From Luteimicrobium sp049844995 (GTDB lineage Bacteria; Actinomycetota; Actinomycetes; Actinomycetales; Cellulomonadaceae): a DNA stretch of 64,000 nucleotides. Within the stretch, counting starts at the first letter, position 1, and each line of letters opens with the position of its first letter. The stretch lies in the NCBI RefSeq assembly GCF_049844995.1, contig NZ_JBNCMC010000004.1:310001-374000 (forward strand), written 5' to 3'. The notes under the pieces were generated by a model that was given only the letters and a program-made list of their open reading frames with translations, searched no databases and had not been told where the DNA came from. Position numbers and translations under genes: made by a program. Positions 15,509-23,898 of this stretch are shown piece after piece.

Positions 15509-17206
15509 TCAGTCGCCCGGGGGCAGCGGCGAGGCGGGAACCTCCACGGCCGTCGGCTCCGGCCACGGCTGACGCTCCGAGACGGACGCGACGCCCTTCT
15601 TGGTGACCGAGACGAGCTGCCAGTCCATGAACCGGTGCGTCTGCCTGTCGAACCGCAGCACCGTCATCTCGGCGGTGCCCCGCAGGGGCCCGACGGTGGG
15701 CTGGCCGAGGGTCGCGCCCGCCGTCGAGGAGTTGACGTAGCGGATCCCGAGGCCGATCTGCGTGGGGTCGATGCGGCGGTGCAGGTGCCCCGAGACCTGG
15801 GCCGGCACGCACCCCGTCTGCATGGGGACCGTGCCGATGCTCGGGTCGTGGATGAGCAGGAGGTCGACGCCCGGCTCGCCGTCCTTCTCGGCGTCGCACG
15901 CCGCTCCGGCGAGGGCCTGGGCCTGCTCGTCGGGGCTGACGTCGCCCGACTGGTGCGACGCGACCCCGATGCGGGTCTGCAGGACGTCGTGGTCGCCGAG
16001 GATCCGCAGGCCCTTGACGTCGACCACCGACCCGTCGAGCACCGTCCAGCCGGCGTCCTGCGCGAACTTCGCGACGAGCGGGCTGTCGTGGTTGCCGTTC
16101 GCCATGACGGTCGGGATCTTCTTGGGGATGGCGCTCGCGAAGCTGTCGACGCACACCTGCTCGACGGCGGTGCCGTTGATCGTGGTGTCGCCCGCGTTGA
16201 GGACGACCTGCGCCCCGGACCGCTCGACCGCCGTCCGGATCAGCGGCGACATGCCGGTGTTGCAGTGCAGGTCCGAGATGACGAGCAGCGTCAGCACGTC
16301 CGACGACGCCGTCGGGCTGGGACTGGGGGTCGTCGCGTCGCTCCCTGCCGTGGGGGTCGAGGGGGACGTCGTCGGCGCCGGTCCGACGCCCGCCCCCGCG
16401 AGCGCGTCCTCAGCCGCCTGCGCGACGTCGCGCTCGTCCCACGCCGCCTCGAGGCTGCGGTCCGCCTTCGCGTAGAAACCCTCCGAGCTCTGGTAGGCGG
16501 TGACGAGCTGCTGCCCGTACGTGTTGACGACGCCGGCGAGCCGGCCGGTGATCCGAGCGCCCGCGAGCGGCGTGCCCGCGAACAGGGGGCTCCCGTCCTC
16601 GGCCGTCGTCGTGGACGTGTCGGGCTGCGACGACGACAGGGTGAGCGCCGTCGCGACGAGGACCACCACGCCCGCGGTGAGCTCCCAGGTGTGGCGCCCG
16701 GCCACGGCGGCGAGCTCGCGTCGTCGGGCACGGCCGAGGAGGAGGACGAGCGCGGTCACGGCGAGCGCGACGACGGCGAGCGCCGCGAGCGTGCGCCACG
16801 CCGCGTCGACCGCGAGGGCGCGCACGGCCCGGTGGACCGTGATGTCGGGGGTCGCGAAGAACTGCAGGTACGACTGGACGTCCGTCCCGAGCGCGTCGAG
16901 GTTCTGAGCCGGGGTGATCGACGTCAGCTCGGCGGGGATCTCCTTGACGACGACCCGCGCGCCCAGCCCGAGCGGCGCCGGGGAGTCGAGCTGGACCGTG
17001 CCGAGCGGGCCCAGGTCGACCACGACGAGCCCGTTCGTCGTCACCTCGTACCGGGCCTCGTGCGGGCCGAGGCTCAGCTCGGCGCTCGCCGTCGTCACGC
17101 CCCACGCGGCGCACGCGACGACCGCCAGGACGACGCCCACCGTCCAGCGCAGCCACCGCGGCGGAACCCACGGGCTGCGCGCGGGCGGGGCGGTCGTGTC
17201 GGGCAT
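15509..17206 (-). CDS. membrane-anchored metallophosphoesterase
   Basis: A 565-residue protein. The N-terminal half has hydrophobic helices near the start (LRWTVGVVLAVVACAAWG) and in the middle (LAALAVVALAVTALVLLL; ELTAGVVVLVATALTL) with an extracytoplasmic beta-rich loop between them. A Ser/Thr/Pro linker leads to a calcineurin-like domain with DLHCN, NAGDTT, NGNHD and SGHLHRR, all the metal ligands of the family. The catalytic part should lie outside the membrane. The substrate is not predictable. ATG 17206 is chosen for the GTGGAGG just upstream; a start 63 nt further out lacks a binding site. Divergent from the SRPBCC gene. Confidence 0.88.
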   Translation of the reverse strand: MPDTTAPPARSPWVPPRWLRWTVGVVLAVVACAAWGVTTASAELSLGPHEARYEVTTNGLVVVDLGPLGTVQLDSPAPLGLGARVVVKEIPAELTSITPAQNLDALGTDVQSYLQFFATPDITVHRAVRALAVDAAWRTLAALAVVALAVTALVLLLGRARRRELAAVAGRHTWELTAGVVVLVATALTLSSSQPDTSTTTAEDGSPLFAGTPLAGARITGRLAGVVNTYGQQLVTAYQSSEGFYAKADRSLEAAWDERDVAQAAEDALAGAGVGPAPTTSPSTPTAGSDATTPSPSPTASSDVLTLLVISDLHCNTGMSPLIRTAVERSGAQVVLNAGDTTINGTAVEQVCVDSFASAIPKKIPTVMANGNHDSPLVAKFAQDAGWTVLDGSVVDVKGLRILGDHDVLQTRIGVASHQSGDVSPDEQAQALAGAACDAEKDGEPGVDLLLIHDPSIGTVPMQTGCVPAQVSGHLHRRIDPTQIGLGIRYVNSSTAGATLGQPTVGPLRGTAEMTVLRFDRQTHRFMDWQLVSVTKKGVASVSERQPWPEPTAVEVPASPLPPGD

Positions 17207-17290
17207 CGCCTCCACCCTTCCACCTGCGCGGGACGAATGCACCCGTGGGGCGCCGGGCGCGTCCGACACCGCCAGGTGCAGACTGGCGAG

Positions 17291-17833
17291 GTGCCGTCAC
17301 CGAGGACCGGGCGCGACCACGCCTTCGTGTCGCGCTGGTCGGTCGCCGCCCCCCGCGAGGCGTGCTGGGCCGTGCTCGCCGCCCCCGAGCTGTCCTGGCC
17401 GCGCTGGTGGCCGGGGCTGCGGGGCAGCGTGCTCGCCCTCACCGACGACGACGCACGGCTGGGGTCGCGCGCGGCCCTCGCCTTCCGCACGCCGTTCGGC
17501 CGGCGGCTGAGGCTGGAGCTCGAGGCCGTGGCGGTCGAGCCGCCGTCGTCGGCGCGCTTCGCGGTCGCGGGCGACCTCGTGGGGGTCGGCGTCGTGACGC
17601 TCGCCGACGACGGACCCTCGGCGACCGTGGTCGTGGTGCGGTGGGACGTGCGCACCGCGCGCTGGTGGCTCGACCCGCTCGGGCCGTGGTCCCGTCCGCT
17701 CGCCGCGTGGTCCCACGCACGCGTCATGCGGGCCGGCGAGCACGGGCTGGCGGGCGCACTGCGCGACGCGGGCGCCGCGGGCCCGGGTGTGGTGGTGAGC
17801 CGTGGGGAGAGCTCCTCGTCGGCGCGGTCGTGA
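17291..17833 (+). CDS. SRPBCC (START-like) family protein
   Basis: A 180-residue predicted single-domain helix-grip protein. The opening FVSRWSVAAPREACWAVLA matches the first strand and helix of polyketide-cyclase/START-like proteins; later strands are SRAALAFRTPF, RLELEAVAVEPP and ATVVVVRWDVRTARWWLDP, and the C-terminal helix contains the usual small residues. These proteins bind hydrophobic ligands in a central pocket; which one is unknown. The GTG at 17291 is the only start near the first strand. Divergent from the metallophosphoesterase gene with 84 nt between them. Confidence 0.75.
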   Translation: MPSPRTGRDHAFVSRWSVAAPREACWAVLAAPELSWPRWWPGLRGSVLALTDDDARLGSRAALAFRTPFGRRLRLELEAVAVEPPSSARFAVAGDLVGVGVVTLADDGPSATVVVVRWDVRTARWWLDPLGPWSRPLAAWSHARVMRAGEHGLAGALRDAGAAGPGVVVSRGESSSSARS

Positions 17834-17936
17834 CCTCGGGCAAGGAAGACATGATCGCTGAGGTCCGCAAGGCCCACGCCCGGCTTACTGTTCCCCGACG
17901 GCCCACTTCCCGGGGCAGGGACGCCTGTTAGACGCT

Positions 17937-18062
17937 GTGGAAGAGGTCCGTCGACGGCGTCCTCGACATCCTCGGCCCCCAGAAGCCCGACTGCGGATCG
18001 GTGAGGACATCGACGACCTCCGGCGTGCCGTCGAGAGCTACTTCTTCGACATGACACCGTGA
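17937..18062 (+). pseudogene. remnant or short ORF ending GEDIDDLRRAVESYFFDMTP
   Basis: The last 20 codons look protein-like (acidic amphipathic helix, normal codon bias), while the sequence upstream is broken by stops and contains a TTA codon, rare in this genome. No ribosome-binding site precedes GTG 17937. Its stop is five bases before the next gene's GTG. It may be the 3' end of a decayed gene; 17834-17936 shows nothing recognisable. Confidence 0.3.
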
Positions 18063-18066
18063 TCGC

Positions 18067-18483
18067 GTGGAAGAGCGACCCCGCGCGAGCACCGATCTCC
18101 GCCGTCCCAGCAGTCTGCTCGATCCCGCGGAGGTCGAGCTGCTGAGGCGCGCGCTCGGCGAATGGGGCGGCCCCGCACGTGCCAGCGACGATCTCGCGCG
18201 TGCCATGGGGTTCGCGGATGCGTCGTCCATGCTGCGCGAGTGTGACGTTTTTGAGGACGCTCTGCGCGAGGACGCGCCCCTGAGCTCCCGCGACTGGGCG
18301 CGCGTTCTCGTGTCGACCGAGATCGTGTTCGCGTCGGACCTCTACGGCTCGGGGACGGAGTGGCAGACGACCACCGGCCGCGACGACGCCGAGACGATCC
18401 GTGCTCTGCGGGTCGTCCAGCGCAAGCTCGGGTCGGTCCTGAGCGGACACTACGGCGGCGCGGCCCTCTTCGTCACGGAGTGA
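18067..18483 (+). CDS. hypothetical protein, 138 residues
   Basis: A helical, acidic soluble protein (SLLDPAEVELLRRALGEWGG, AMGFADASSMLRECDVFEDAL, DDAETIRALRVVQRKLG). I do not recognise a family. The GTG start follows closely the stop of a gene remnant, and it converges on menB with a strong hairpin between. The setting (isolated small acidic protein after a decayed frame, in a pocket between conserved genes) would suit an orphan immunity or antitoxin-like protein, but no motif supports that, so it is left unnamed. Confidence 0.6.
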   Translation: MEERPRASTDLRRPSSLLDPAEVELLRRALGEWGGPARASDDLARAMGFADASSMLRECDVFEDALREDAPLSSRDWARVLVSTEIVFASDLYGSGTEWQTTTGRDDAETIRALRVVQRKLGSVLSGHYGGAALFVTE

Positions 18484-18495
18484 AACTGCACCGAA

Positions 18496-18544
18496 CCGCC
18501 ACGATCCGTTGTCCGTGGAGGCGTCAGGCAACGGATCGTGGCGG
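18496..18544. terminator. hairpin between convergent genes
   Basis: CCGCCACGATCCGTTG (18496-18511) pairs perfectly with 18529-18544 around a 17-nt loop. The right arm and following bases recur almost unchanged at 21869-21888. Confidence 0.65.
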
Positions 18545-18586
18545 CTCGACGAGCCGCCCTCGAGCTCACAGGCGCGCCAGGAGCCC

Positions 18587-19624
18587 TCAGAACGCGTACG
18601 GGAACCGTGACCAGTCGGGGTCGCGGCGCTCGAGGAACGCGTCGCGCCCCTCGACTGCCTCGTCCGTCGCGTAGGCCAGCCGGGTCGCCTCGCCGGCGAA
18701 GACCTGCTGGCCCATGAGGCCGTCGTCGGCGAGGTTGAAGGCGAACTTCAGCATGCGGATCGCCTGGGGGGACTTGGTCGCGATGGTGCGCGCGTACTCG
18801 AGCGCGAGGTCCTCGAGGTCCGCGTGGTCGGCGACCTCGTTCACGGCCCCCCACTCGTACGCGTCCTGCGCGGAGTACTCGCGGGCGAGGAAGAAGATCT
18901 CGCGCGCCCGCTTCTGCCCGACCTGCCGGGCCAGGTACGCAGAGCCGTAGCCGCCGTCGAACGAGCCGACGTTCGCGTCCGTCTGCTTGAACCGCGCGTG
19001 CTCGCGGCTCGCGATCGACAGGTCCGCGACGACGTGCAGCGAGTGCCCGCCCCCCGCGGCCCACCCGTTCACGACGGCGATCACCACCTTGGGCATGGTG
19101 CGGATCAGACGCTGCACCTCGAGGATGTGCAGGCGGCCGGCGCGCGCAGGGTCGACGGCGTCCGCAGTCTCTCCGAGCATCGAGCCGTCGCCGGCAGGGT
19201 TCTCGACCGACGTCGTGTACTGGTAGCCGGAGCGCCCGCGGATGCGCTGGTCGCCGCCCGAGCAGAAAGCCCACCCGCCGTCCTTGGGCGACGGCCCGTT
19301 GCCCGTGAGGAGCACGGTCCCGACGTCGGACGTCATGCGGGCGTGGTCGAGGACGCGGTAGAGCTCGTCGACGGTGTGCGGGCGGAACGCGTTGCGGACC
19401 TCGGGCCGGTCGAACGCGATCCGGACGACGGGCAGGTCGCGGGCCGTCGCCGTCCCGTCGGCGGTGACCCCCCGCTCGACGCCGCGGTGGTACGTGATGT
19501 CCGTGAGGTCCTCGAACCCGGCGACGGTGCGCCACCGGCGGGGGTCGAACGTCTCGGACACCTTCTGCGGGAGGCTGGCCGGTCGTGAGGGGGAGGGGGC
19601 GGCGTCGTCGGTCACGCCGACCAT
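18587..19624 (-). CDS. menB: 1,4-dihydroxy-2-naphthoyl-CoA synthase MenB
   Basis: Crotonase-fold enzyme that closes the second ring of the naphthoquinone, converting o-succinylbenzoyl-CoA to 1,4-dihydroxy-2-naphthoyl-CoA. The 345-residue protein has the oxyanion-hole motifs CSGGDQRIRG (121-130) and VNGWAAGGGHSLHVVADL, and the MenB-specific TDANVGSFDGGYGSAYLA with the catalytic Asp loop. An extra segment QYTTSVENPAGDGSM lies in the flexible loop near 136-150. The ATG at 19624 is taken as start; GTG nine bases later is possible. A 28-bp palindrome lies 28 nt upstream of the start, suggesting control by the divergent TetR-type protein. Confidence 0.95.
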   Translation of the reverse strand: MVGVTDDAAPSPSRPASLPQKVSETFDPRRWRTVAGFEDLTDITYHRGVERGVTADGTATARDLPVVRIAFDRPEVRNAFRPHTVDELYRVLDHARMTSDVGTVLLTGNGPSPKDGGWAFCSGGDQRIRGRSGYQYTTSVENPAGDGSMLGETADAVDPARAGRLHILEVQRLIRTMPKVVIAVVNGWAAGGGHSLHVVADLSIASREHARFKQTDANVGSFDGGYGSAYLARQVGQKRAREIFFLAREYSAQDAYEWGAVNEVADHADLEDLALEYARTIATKSPQAIRMLKFAFNLADDGLMGQQVFAGEATRLAYATDEAVEGRDAFLERRDPDWSRFPYAF

Positions 19625-19651
19625 GCTAGTGAGGCGAGCCGCCGGTCCGAT

Positions 19652-19679
19652 CGGTAGTAGTACGTTGGTACCACTTCCG
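19652..19679. promoter_or_regulatory. candidate TetR operator between menB and tetR
   Basis: A 28-bp imperfect palindrome with half-site CGGnAGTnGTAC (19652-19663) mirrored at 19668-19679; all ten specified bases match in the two halves. Placed where the menB promoter is expected and 152 nt before the TetR-type gene. Confidence 0.6.
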
Positions 19680-19830
19680 ATGTCGGGGGTGCGGCCCCAG
19701 GACGTACCGAGGGCCGGACGGAGCCTGTCGCCCGCCGCCGTCTTCGGGGAGACTGTCACGGTGCCGGAGGCCGGGCCGCGGCGCGCGTCGTCGCGGAGGC
19801 CCGGCCGGACTCGCAGGGGAGAGGACACGT

Positions 19831-20523
19831 ATGACGGAAGCCGACCCGAACAGGCCGGCGCGCCAGCCCGCGCGACCCGCCCAGCCCGCCCGCCAGACGC
19901 CCCGGGTGGCCGGGGCCCGCGCGACCCGCAAGCCCCAGGCACCCCGGCGGCAGAGCCGTGGAGCCCAGCGTCGCGACGCCATCGTGCGCGCCGCGGCCGA
20001 GCTGATCCTGTCCGAGGGCCCCGCGGGCGTGACCCACCGGACGGTCGCCGCGCGGGCCGACGTCCCGCTCGCCGCGACCACCTACTACTTCTCCGGTCTC
20101 GACGAGCTCGTGGAGACGGCCGGGCGCCTCATCGTGGAGCGGTGGACGGAGCACACCCGCGAGGTCGTGGAGCGCGAGGACGTGCCGACCACCGCCGCCG
20201 GCAAGGCCGAGCGGATCGTCGACGCGATCGGGCCCGACGGCGACGAGGTCGCCGTCCGGGGGTTCTACGAGCACCTCGTCGCGGCGGGCCGGTCCGCAGC
20301 GCTCGGGCGCGCGTACGCGGAGACGCGCAACGGGCTCGACGACGCCGTCACCGCCCTCCTCGCGAAGCTCGGCCTCGACCTCTCGCCCCAGCTCATCGTC
20401 GCGATCGTCGACGGCGCCGCGCTCACCGCCCTGTCCGAGGGCCGGCCGGTGCGTCCCGTCGCGCTCCACCTCACGCAGGAGGTCGTCGAGCGGACCGAGC
20501 GCCACCAACGGGGCGAGTGGTGA
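19831..20523 (+). CDS. TetR-family transcriptional regulator
   Basis: A 230-residue regulator. A 45-residue basic, proline-rich tail precedes the DNA-binding domain: RRDAIVRAAAELILSEGPAG, VTHRTVAARADVPLAATTYYFSGLDELVE, the classical TetR helix-turn-helix ending in the YYF motif. The C-terminal helices form the ligand/dimer domain. GGGGAGAGG precedes the ATG. Its stop overlaps the menC GTG (20520-20523), so it is co-translated with menC and probably controls menaquinone genes; the palindrome at 19652-19679 is the likely target. The inducer is unknown. Confidence 0.9.
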   Translation: MTEADPNRPARQPARPAQPARQTPRVAGARATRKPQAPRRQSRGAQRRDAIVRAAAELILSEGPAGVTHRTVAARADVPLAATTYYFSGLDELVETAGRLIVERWTEHTREVVEREDVPTTAAGKAERIVDAIGPDGDEVAVRGFYEHLVAAGRSAALGRAYAETRNGLDDAVTALLAKLGLDLSPQLIVAIVDGAALTALSEGRPVRPVALHLTQEVVERTERHQRGEW

Positions 20524-21563
20524 GCGCGTCCGGGGCGGGCGACGAGCCCGTCGTCGTGTGGTCGACGCCGCTGCGCACGCGGTTCCGCGGGCTCGACGTC
20601 CGCGACGGGCTCCTCGTCCGCGGACCGGCCGGCTGGGCCGAGTTCTCCCCGTTCTGGGACTACGACGACGCCGAGTCCCTCGCCTGGTGGCGCGCGGCCG
20701 AGGAGGCCGCCACCGTCGGGTGGCCCGCGCCGCGCCGCGCCGCGATCCCGGTCAACGTCACCGTCCCCGCCGTCGGGCCGGCGCGCGCGCGAGAGATCGT
20801 CCTCGCGTCGGGCGGGTGCCGCACCGCGAAGGTCAAGGTCGCCGAGCGGCCGCGGCAGCCCGACGGCTCGCGCGGCGCGCCCGAGGCAATCGAGGTGGAG
20901 ATCGCGCGCCTCGAGGCCGTGCGCGACGCGCTCGGGCCCGGCGGGCGCATCCGCGTCGACGCCAACGGGGGGTGGTCGGTCGACGAGGCCGTCCGACGGC
21001 TGCCGCTGCTCGACCGCGCCGCGGGCGGGCTCGAGTACGTCGAGCAGCCGTGCGCGACCGTCCCCGAGCTCGCCGCCGTCCGACGCGTCGTCGCCGTGCC
21101 CGTCGCCGCCGACGAGTCGATCCGGCGGGCCGAGGACCCGTTCGCCGTCGTGCGCGCGGACGCCGCGGACGTCGTCGTGCTCAAGGTCCAGCCCCTCGGG
21201 GGCGTGCGGGCGTGCCTCGACCTCGCCGAGCAGGTCGGCCTGCCGGTCGTGGTGTCGTCGGCGCTCGAGTCGTCCGTCGGACTGGCCGCCGGTCTCGCGC
21301 TCGCCGCCGCGCTCCCCGAGCTGCCCTACGCGTGCGGGCTCGCCACCGCCCAGCTGTTCGAGCGCGACGTCGCGCCGTCGCTCCTGCCGGTCGGCGGGGC
21401 GATCCGCGTCCCGGGCGGCCCCGGGCACCGCCCCGAGCCCGACGTCGAGCGCCTCACCGCCATGACCCCGCCCGACGGCGTCCGCGCCGCCTGGCTCGAC
21501 CGGCTCGCCCGGGTGCGGGCGCTGGCGGGGGAGCGGTGGTCGAGCACCACGGTGGAGGGCTGA
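20520..21563 (+). CDS. menC: o-succinylbenzoate synthase MenC
   Basis: Enolase-superfamily dehydratase making o-succinylbenzoate from SHCHC. The 347-residue protein shows the catalytic KVK pair (Lys104, Lys106), metal ligands Asp147 (RVDANGGW), Glu175 (VEQP) and Asp198 (AADES), and the second catalytic Lys222 (VLKVQPLGG). The GTG start overlaps the tetR stop by four bases, so translation is coupled. It is followed by a 387-nt region without a clear gene before menD. Confidence 0.93.
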   Translation: MSASGAGDEPVVVWSTPLRTRFRGLDVRDGLLVRGPAGWAEFSPFWDYDDAESLAWWRAAEEAATVGWPAPRRAAIPVNVTVPAVGPARAREIVLASGGCRTAKVKVAERPRQPDGSRGAPEAIEVEIARLEAVRDALGPGGRIRVDANGGWSVDEAVRRLPLLDRAAGGLEYVEQPCATVPELAAVRRVVAVPVAADESIRRAEDPFAVVRADAADVVVLKVQPLGGVRACLDLAEQVGLPVVVSSALESSVGLAAGLALAAALPELPYACGLATAQLFERDVAPSLLPVGGAIRVPGGPGHRPEPDVERLTAMTPPDGVRAAWLDRLARVRALAGERWSSTTVEG

Positions 21564-21565
21564 GC

Positions 21566-21655
21566 ATGCTCGACCCCGAGGCGCACCCCGGAACCATCGG
21601 CCTGCCGTCGATGGGGCGCCAGCTGTCAGCGGTTCGCGTACGCGGTCCCCGGTGA
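21566..21655 (+). other. 29-codon ORF with a good ribosome-binding site, possible gene remnant
   Basis: ATG 21566 sits seven bases after GGAGGG (21553-21558) and opens MLDPEAHPGTIGLPSMGRQL, then stops at 21653-21655. The first codons look like the start of a real gene whose body is lost. No family recognised. Confidence 0.3.
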
Positions 21656-21938
21656 TCTCGGCCGGGAGATCCCGCCGCACCGGTCGAGCGAGGTTCGAGC
21701 AGCCACCGCGCGACGACGCACGCGACCTCGATCTCGTGCTCTTCGGTAGGAAACGCTGTGCGTGCGTCGTCGGGCTCGTCGGTGTCCCGCCGAGGTGGGT
21801 CAGCTCGCGGATCCTTGCCCGGCGCCGTCCTCGAACCTCCCGGATCTGATGCTTCGCAGCGTTCCGGGCAACGGATTCTGGCGGCTCGTTGCGGCGTCCG
21901 GCGGGGCGCCGCCGGGTGGAGCAGCGCCCGCGAGCCGA
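21656..21938. other. intergenic region before menD without a recognisable gene
   Basis: Contains a 13-nt perfect inverted repeat (CGACGACGCACGC at 21711-21723 with its complement at 21760-21772), an imperfect pair around ATCCTTGCCCGG (21811-21822) and CCGGGCAACGGAT (21864-21876), and the dispersed repeat at 21869-21888. Short open frames here have no ribosome-binding sites or family resemblance. Confidence 0.5.
21869..21888. repeat. second copy of a dispersed intergenic repeat
   Basis: CAACGGATTCTGGCGGCTCG differs at two positions from 18529-18548, the right arm of the hairpin beside menB. Confidence 0.55.
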
Positions 21939-21944
21939 TAGCCT
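21939..21944 (+). promoter_or_regulatory. putative -10 box (TAGCCT) for leaderless menD
   Basis: TAGCCT, six bases, then the menD GTG at 21951. No clear -35 box. Confidence 0.5.
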
Positions 21945-21950
21945 CGAGAC

Positions 21951-23888
21951 GTGAATCCTGAGGACGCCGTGCCCGGCGACCCGCCCGCCATCACGGCGGC
22001 CCGGCGCCTGCTCGAGGCCCTCGTCGCGCTGGGCGTGCGGGACGTCGTCGTCGCCCCCGGCTCGCGCAGCGCCCCCCTCGCGTACGCGGCGAGCGACCTC
22101 GCCGACGCCGGTGCGCTCCACCTGCACGTCCGCGTCGACGAGCGTGACGCGGGCTTCCTCGCGCTCGGGCTCGCCCGCGGGAGTGCGCTCGGCGGGGGTG
22201 AGCCGGTCCCCGCGGCGGTCGTGACGACGTCGGGCACCGCGGTCGCGAACCTGCACCCCGCGGTGCTCGAGGCCCACCACGCGGGCGTGCCGCTGCTGGT
22301 CCTCACGGCGGACCGCCCGCACGAGCTCCGAGGGACGCGCGCCAACCAGACGACCGACCAGGTCGGGATCTTCGCCGGCGCGACCCGGCTCACCGTCGAC
22401 GTGCCGGCGCCGTCCGGGCTCGCCAGCGAGCTGCGCGACGTCGACCACCTCGCGGCGCGCGCGGTCGCCGCGGCCCGCGGGACCCGGTCCGGGCATGCGG
22501 GTCCGGTCCACCTCGACCTCGCCTATCGCGAGCCCCTGGTCCCGACGTCGCCGTCGGCGAACCGCACGTCACCGTCGGCGAACGGCACGTCACCATCGGC
22601 GAACGGCACGTCGCCGTCGGTGGTCGTGGCGCCGTCGGAGGCGGACGTGGCCGCGCTGCCGGACGCGCTCGCGGCGCCCGTGGCCGAGACCGTGGTCGTC
22701 GCCGGCGACGGCGCGGGGCCGCTCGCCCGACGCCTCGCGGAGGCGCGGGGCTGGCCGCTGCTCGCGGAGCCGTCGTCGGGCGCGTGGGGCGGGCCGCAGG
22801 CGGTCGCCGCGCACCGGCTGGTGCTGGGTGTCCTCGGCCCGGAGGTGCGTCGGGTCGTCGTGCTCGGCAACCCGACGCTCTCGCGTCCCGTGCAGCGACT
22901 GCTCGCCGGCGCGCTCGCGCCGGCGGGGGAGCCGGTCGAGGTCGTCGTCGTCGCGCGGGGCTCCGGTCCCTGGCCGGACGCCGCGCGCGCCGCGGCGCAC
23001 GTCCTGCCGGGTGTCCCCGGTCCCTGGCTCGAGCGGGCCGACACCTCCGACGACCGGGCCGTCGCCTGGACCGCACGGTGGTGCGCGGCCGACGGCGCCG
23101 TCCGGCGGACCCTGCGCGAGGCGCTCGACGAGCTCCGCGCCGCCGACGGCGCCGCGCTCGACCCTCTCGTCCTCGCCGACGCGGTGGCCCGCGCGAGCGG
23201 CCCGGACGACGTGCTCGTCGTCGGCGCGAGCAGCCCGGTCCGGGACCTCGACCTCGTCGCCGCGTGGGACGAGCCCCCGCACGTGGTCGCCAACCGCGGC
23301 CTGGCAGGCATCGACGGCAGCGTCTCGACCGCCGTCGGAGTCGCGCTCGCGGCGCGTCGGCTCGACGGCGGGGTGGGCCGGGCCGCGACTCGTGCGTACC
23401 TCGGCGACCTGACGTTCCTGCACGACGTCGGCGGCCTCCACCTCGCCGGCGACGACGTCGATCTCCAGGTCGTCGTCGCGAACGACGGCGGCGGGTCGAT
23501 CTTCTCGACCCTCGAGCCTGGCGCGCTGGCCGCCACGGACCGGACCGCGCGGTCGACGTTCGAGCGGGTGTTCTCGACCCCGCACGCGATCGACCTCGGG
23601 CTCCTGGCACGCGCCTACGGGGCGTCGCACGTCCGGGTGGACGCGGCGAGCGGGCACGGCGCCGGCGAGCTCGACGCGGCGCTGGCCGACGCGGCCCGGG
23701 GGCTCCGGGTGGTCGAGGTGCAGGTCGACCGGTCGGGCAGGGCCCCGGCCTCCGGCGACGCGCTGGCCCGGCGCGTGCAGGACGCCGTCCGTGCAGCCGT
23801 CCGGTCGCTGGGTGAGAATCCAGGAACACGCCGTTCTCGAAGCGAACTCCCAGGTTCGTTCCAGTCCGGTTCCAGAGCCATCGTGTGA
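21951..23888 (+). CDS. menD: SEPHCHC synthase MenD
   Basis: Thiamin-diphosphate enzyme joining 2-oxoglutarate and isochorismate, the first committed step of menaquinone synthesis. The 645-residue protein has APGSRSAPLAYA (35-46) and VDERDAGF with the ThDP-activating Glu64, and in the C-terminal domain GDLTFLHDVGGLHL with the Asn-Gly region VVVANDGGGSIFS. Two oddities: residues about 199-225 are a TSPSANG repeat encoded by a 21-bp DNA array, in the linker between the first and second domains; and the last 25 residues (ENPGTRRSRSELPG onwards) look like a read-through into the promoter zone of the protease gene, whose ATG lies 10 nt after the stop. GTG start supported by the leaderless -10 box. 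Confidence 0.93.
   Translation: MNPEDAVPGDPPAITAARRLLEALVALGVRDVVVAPGSRSAPLAYAASDLADAGALHLHVRVDERDAGFLALGLARGSALGGGEPVPAAVVTTSGTAVANLHPAVLEAHHAGVPLLVLTADRPHELRGTRANQTTDQVGIFAGATRLTVDVPAPSGLASELRDVDHLAARAVAAARGTRSGHAGPVHLDLAYREPLVPTSPSANRTSPSANGTSPSANGTSPSVVVAPSEADVAALPDALAAPVAETVVVAGDGAGPLARRLAEARGWPLLAEPSSGAWGGPQAVAAHRLVLGVLGPEVRRVVVLGNPTLSRPVQRLLAGALAPAGEPVEVVVVARGSGPWPDAARAAAHVLPGVPGPWLERADTSDDRAVAWTARWCAADGAVRRTLREALDELRAADGAALDPLVLADAVARASGPDDVLVVGASSPVRDLDLVAAWDEPPHVVANRGLAGIDGSVSTAVGVALAARRLDGGVGRAATRAYLGDLTFLHDVGGLHLAGDDVDLQVVVANDGGGSIFSTLEPGALAATDRTARSTFERVFSTPHAIDLGLLARAYGASHVRVDAASGHGAGELDAALADAARGLRVVEVQVDRSGRAPASGDALARRVQDAVRAAVRSLGENPGTRRSRSELPGSFQSGSRAIV
22546..22629. repeat. 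21-bp tandem repeats in menD
   Basis: Units start at 22546, 22567, 22588 and a degenerate one at 22609. The best unit begins CGTCACCGTCGGCGAACGGC. The period keeps the frame, giving repeated TSPSANG. Related to 12929-12991. Confidence 0.85.
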
Positions 23889-23898
23889 AGTAGGGGAC

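Noticed and set aside
22546..22629. Possible CRISPR-like array
   Set aside because: Units are contiguous 21-bp repeats without spacers and lie inside menD in frame.
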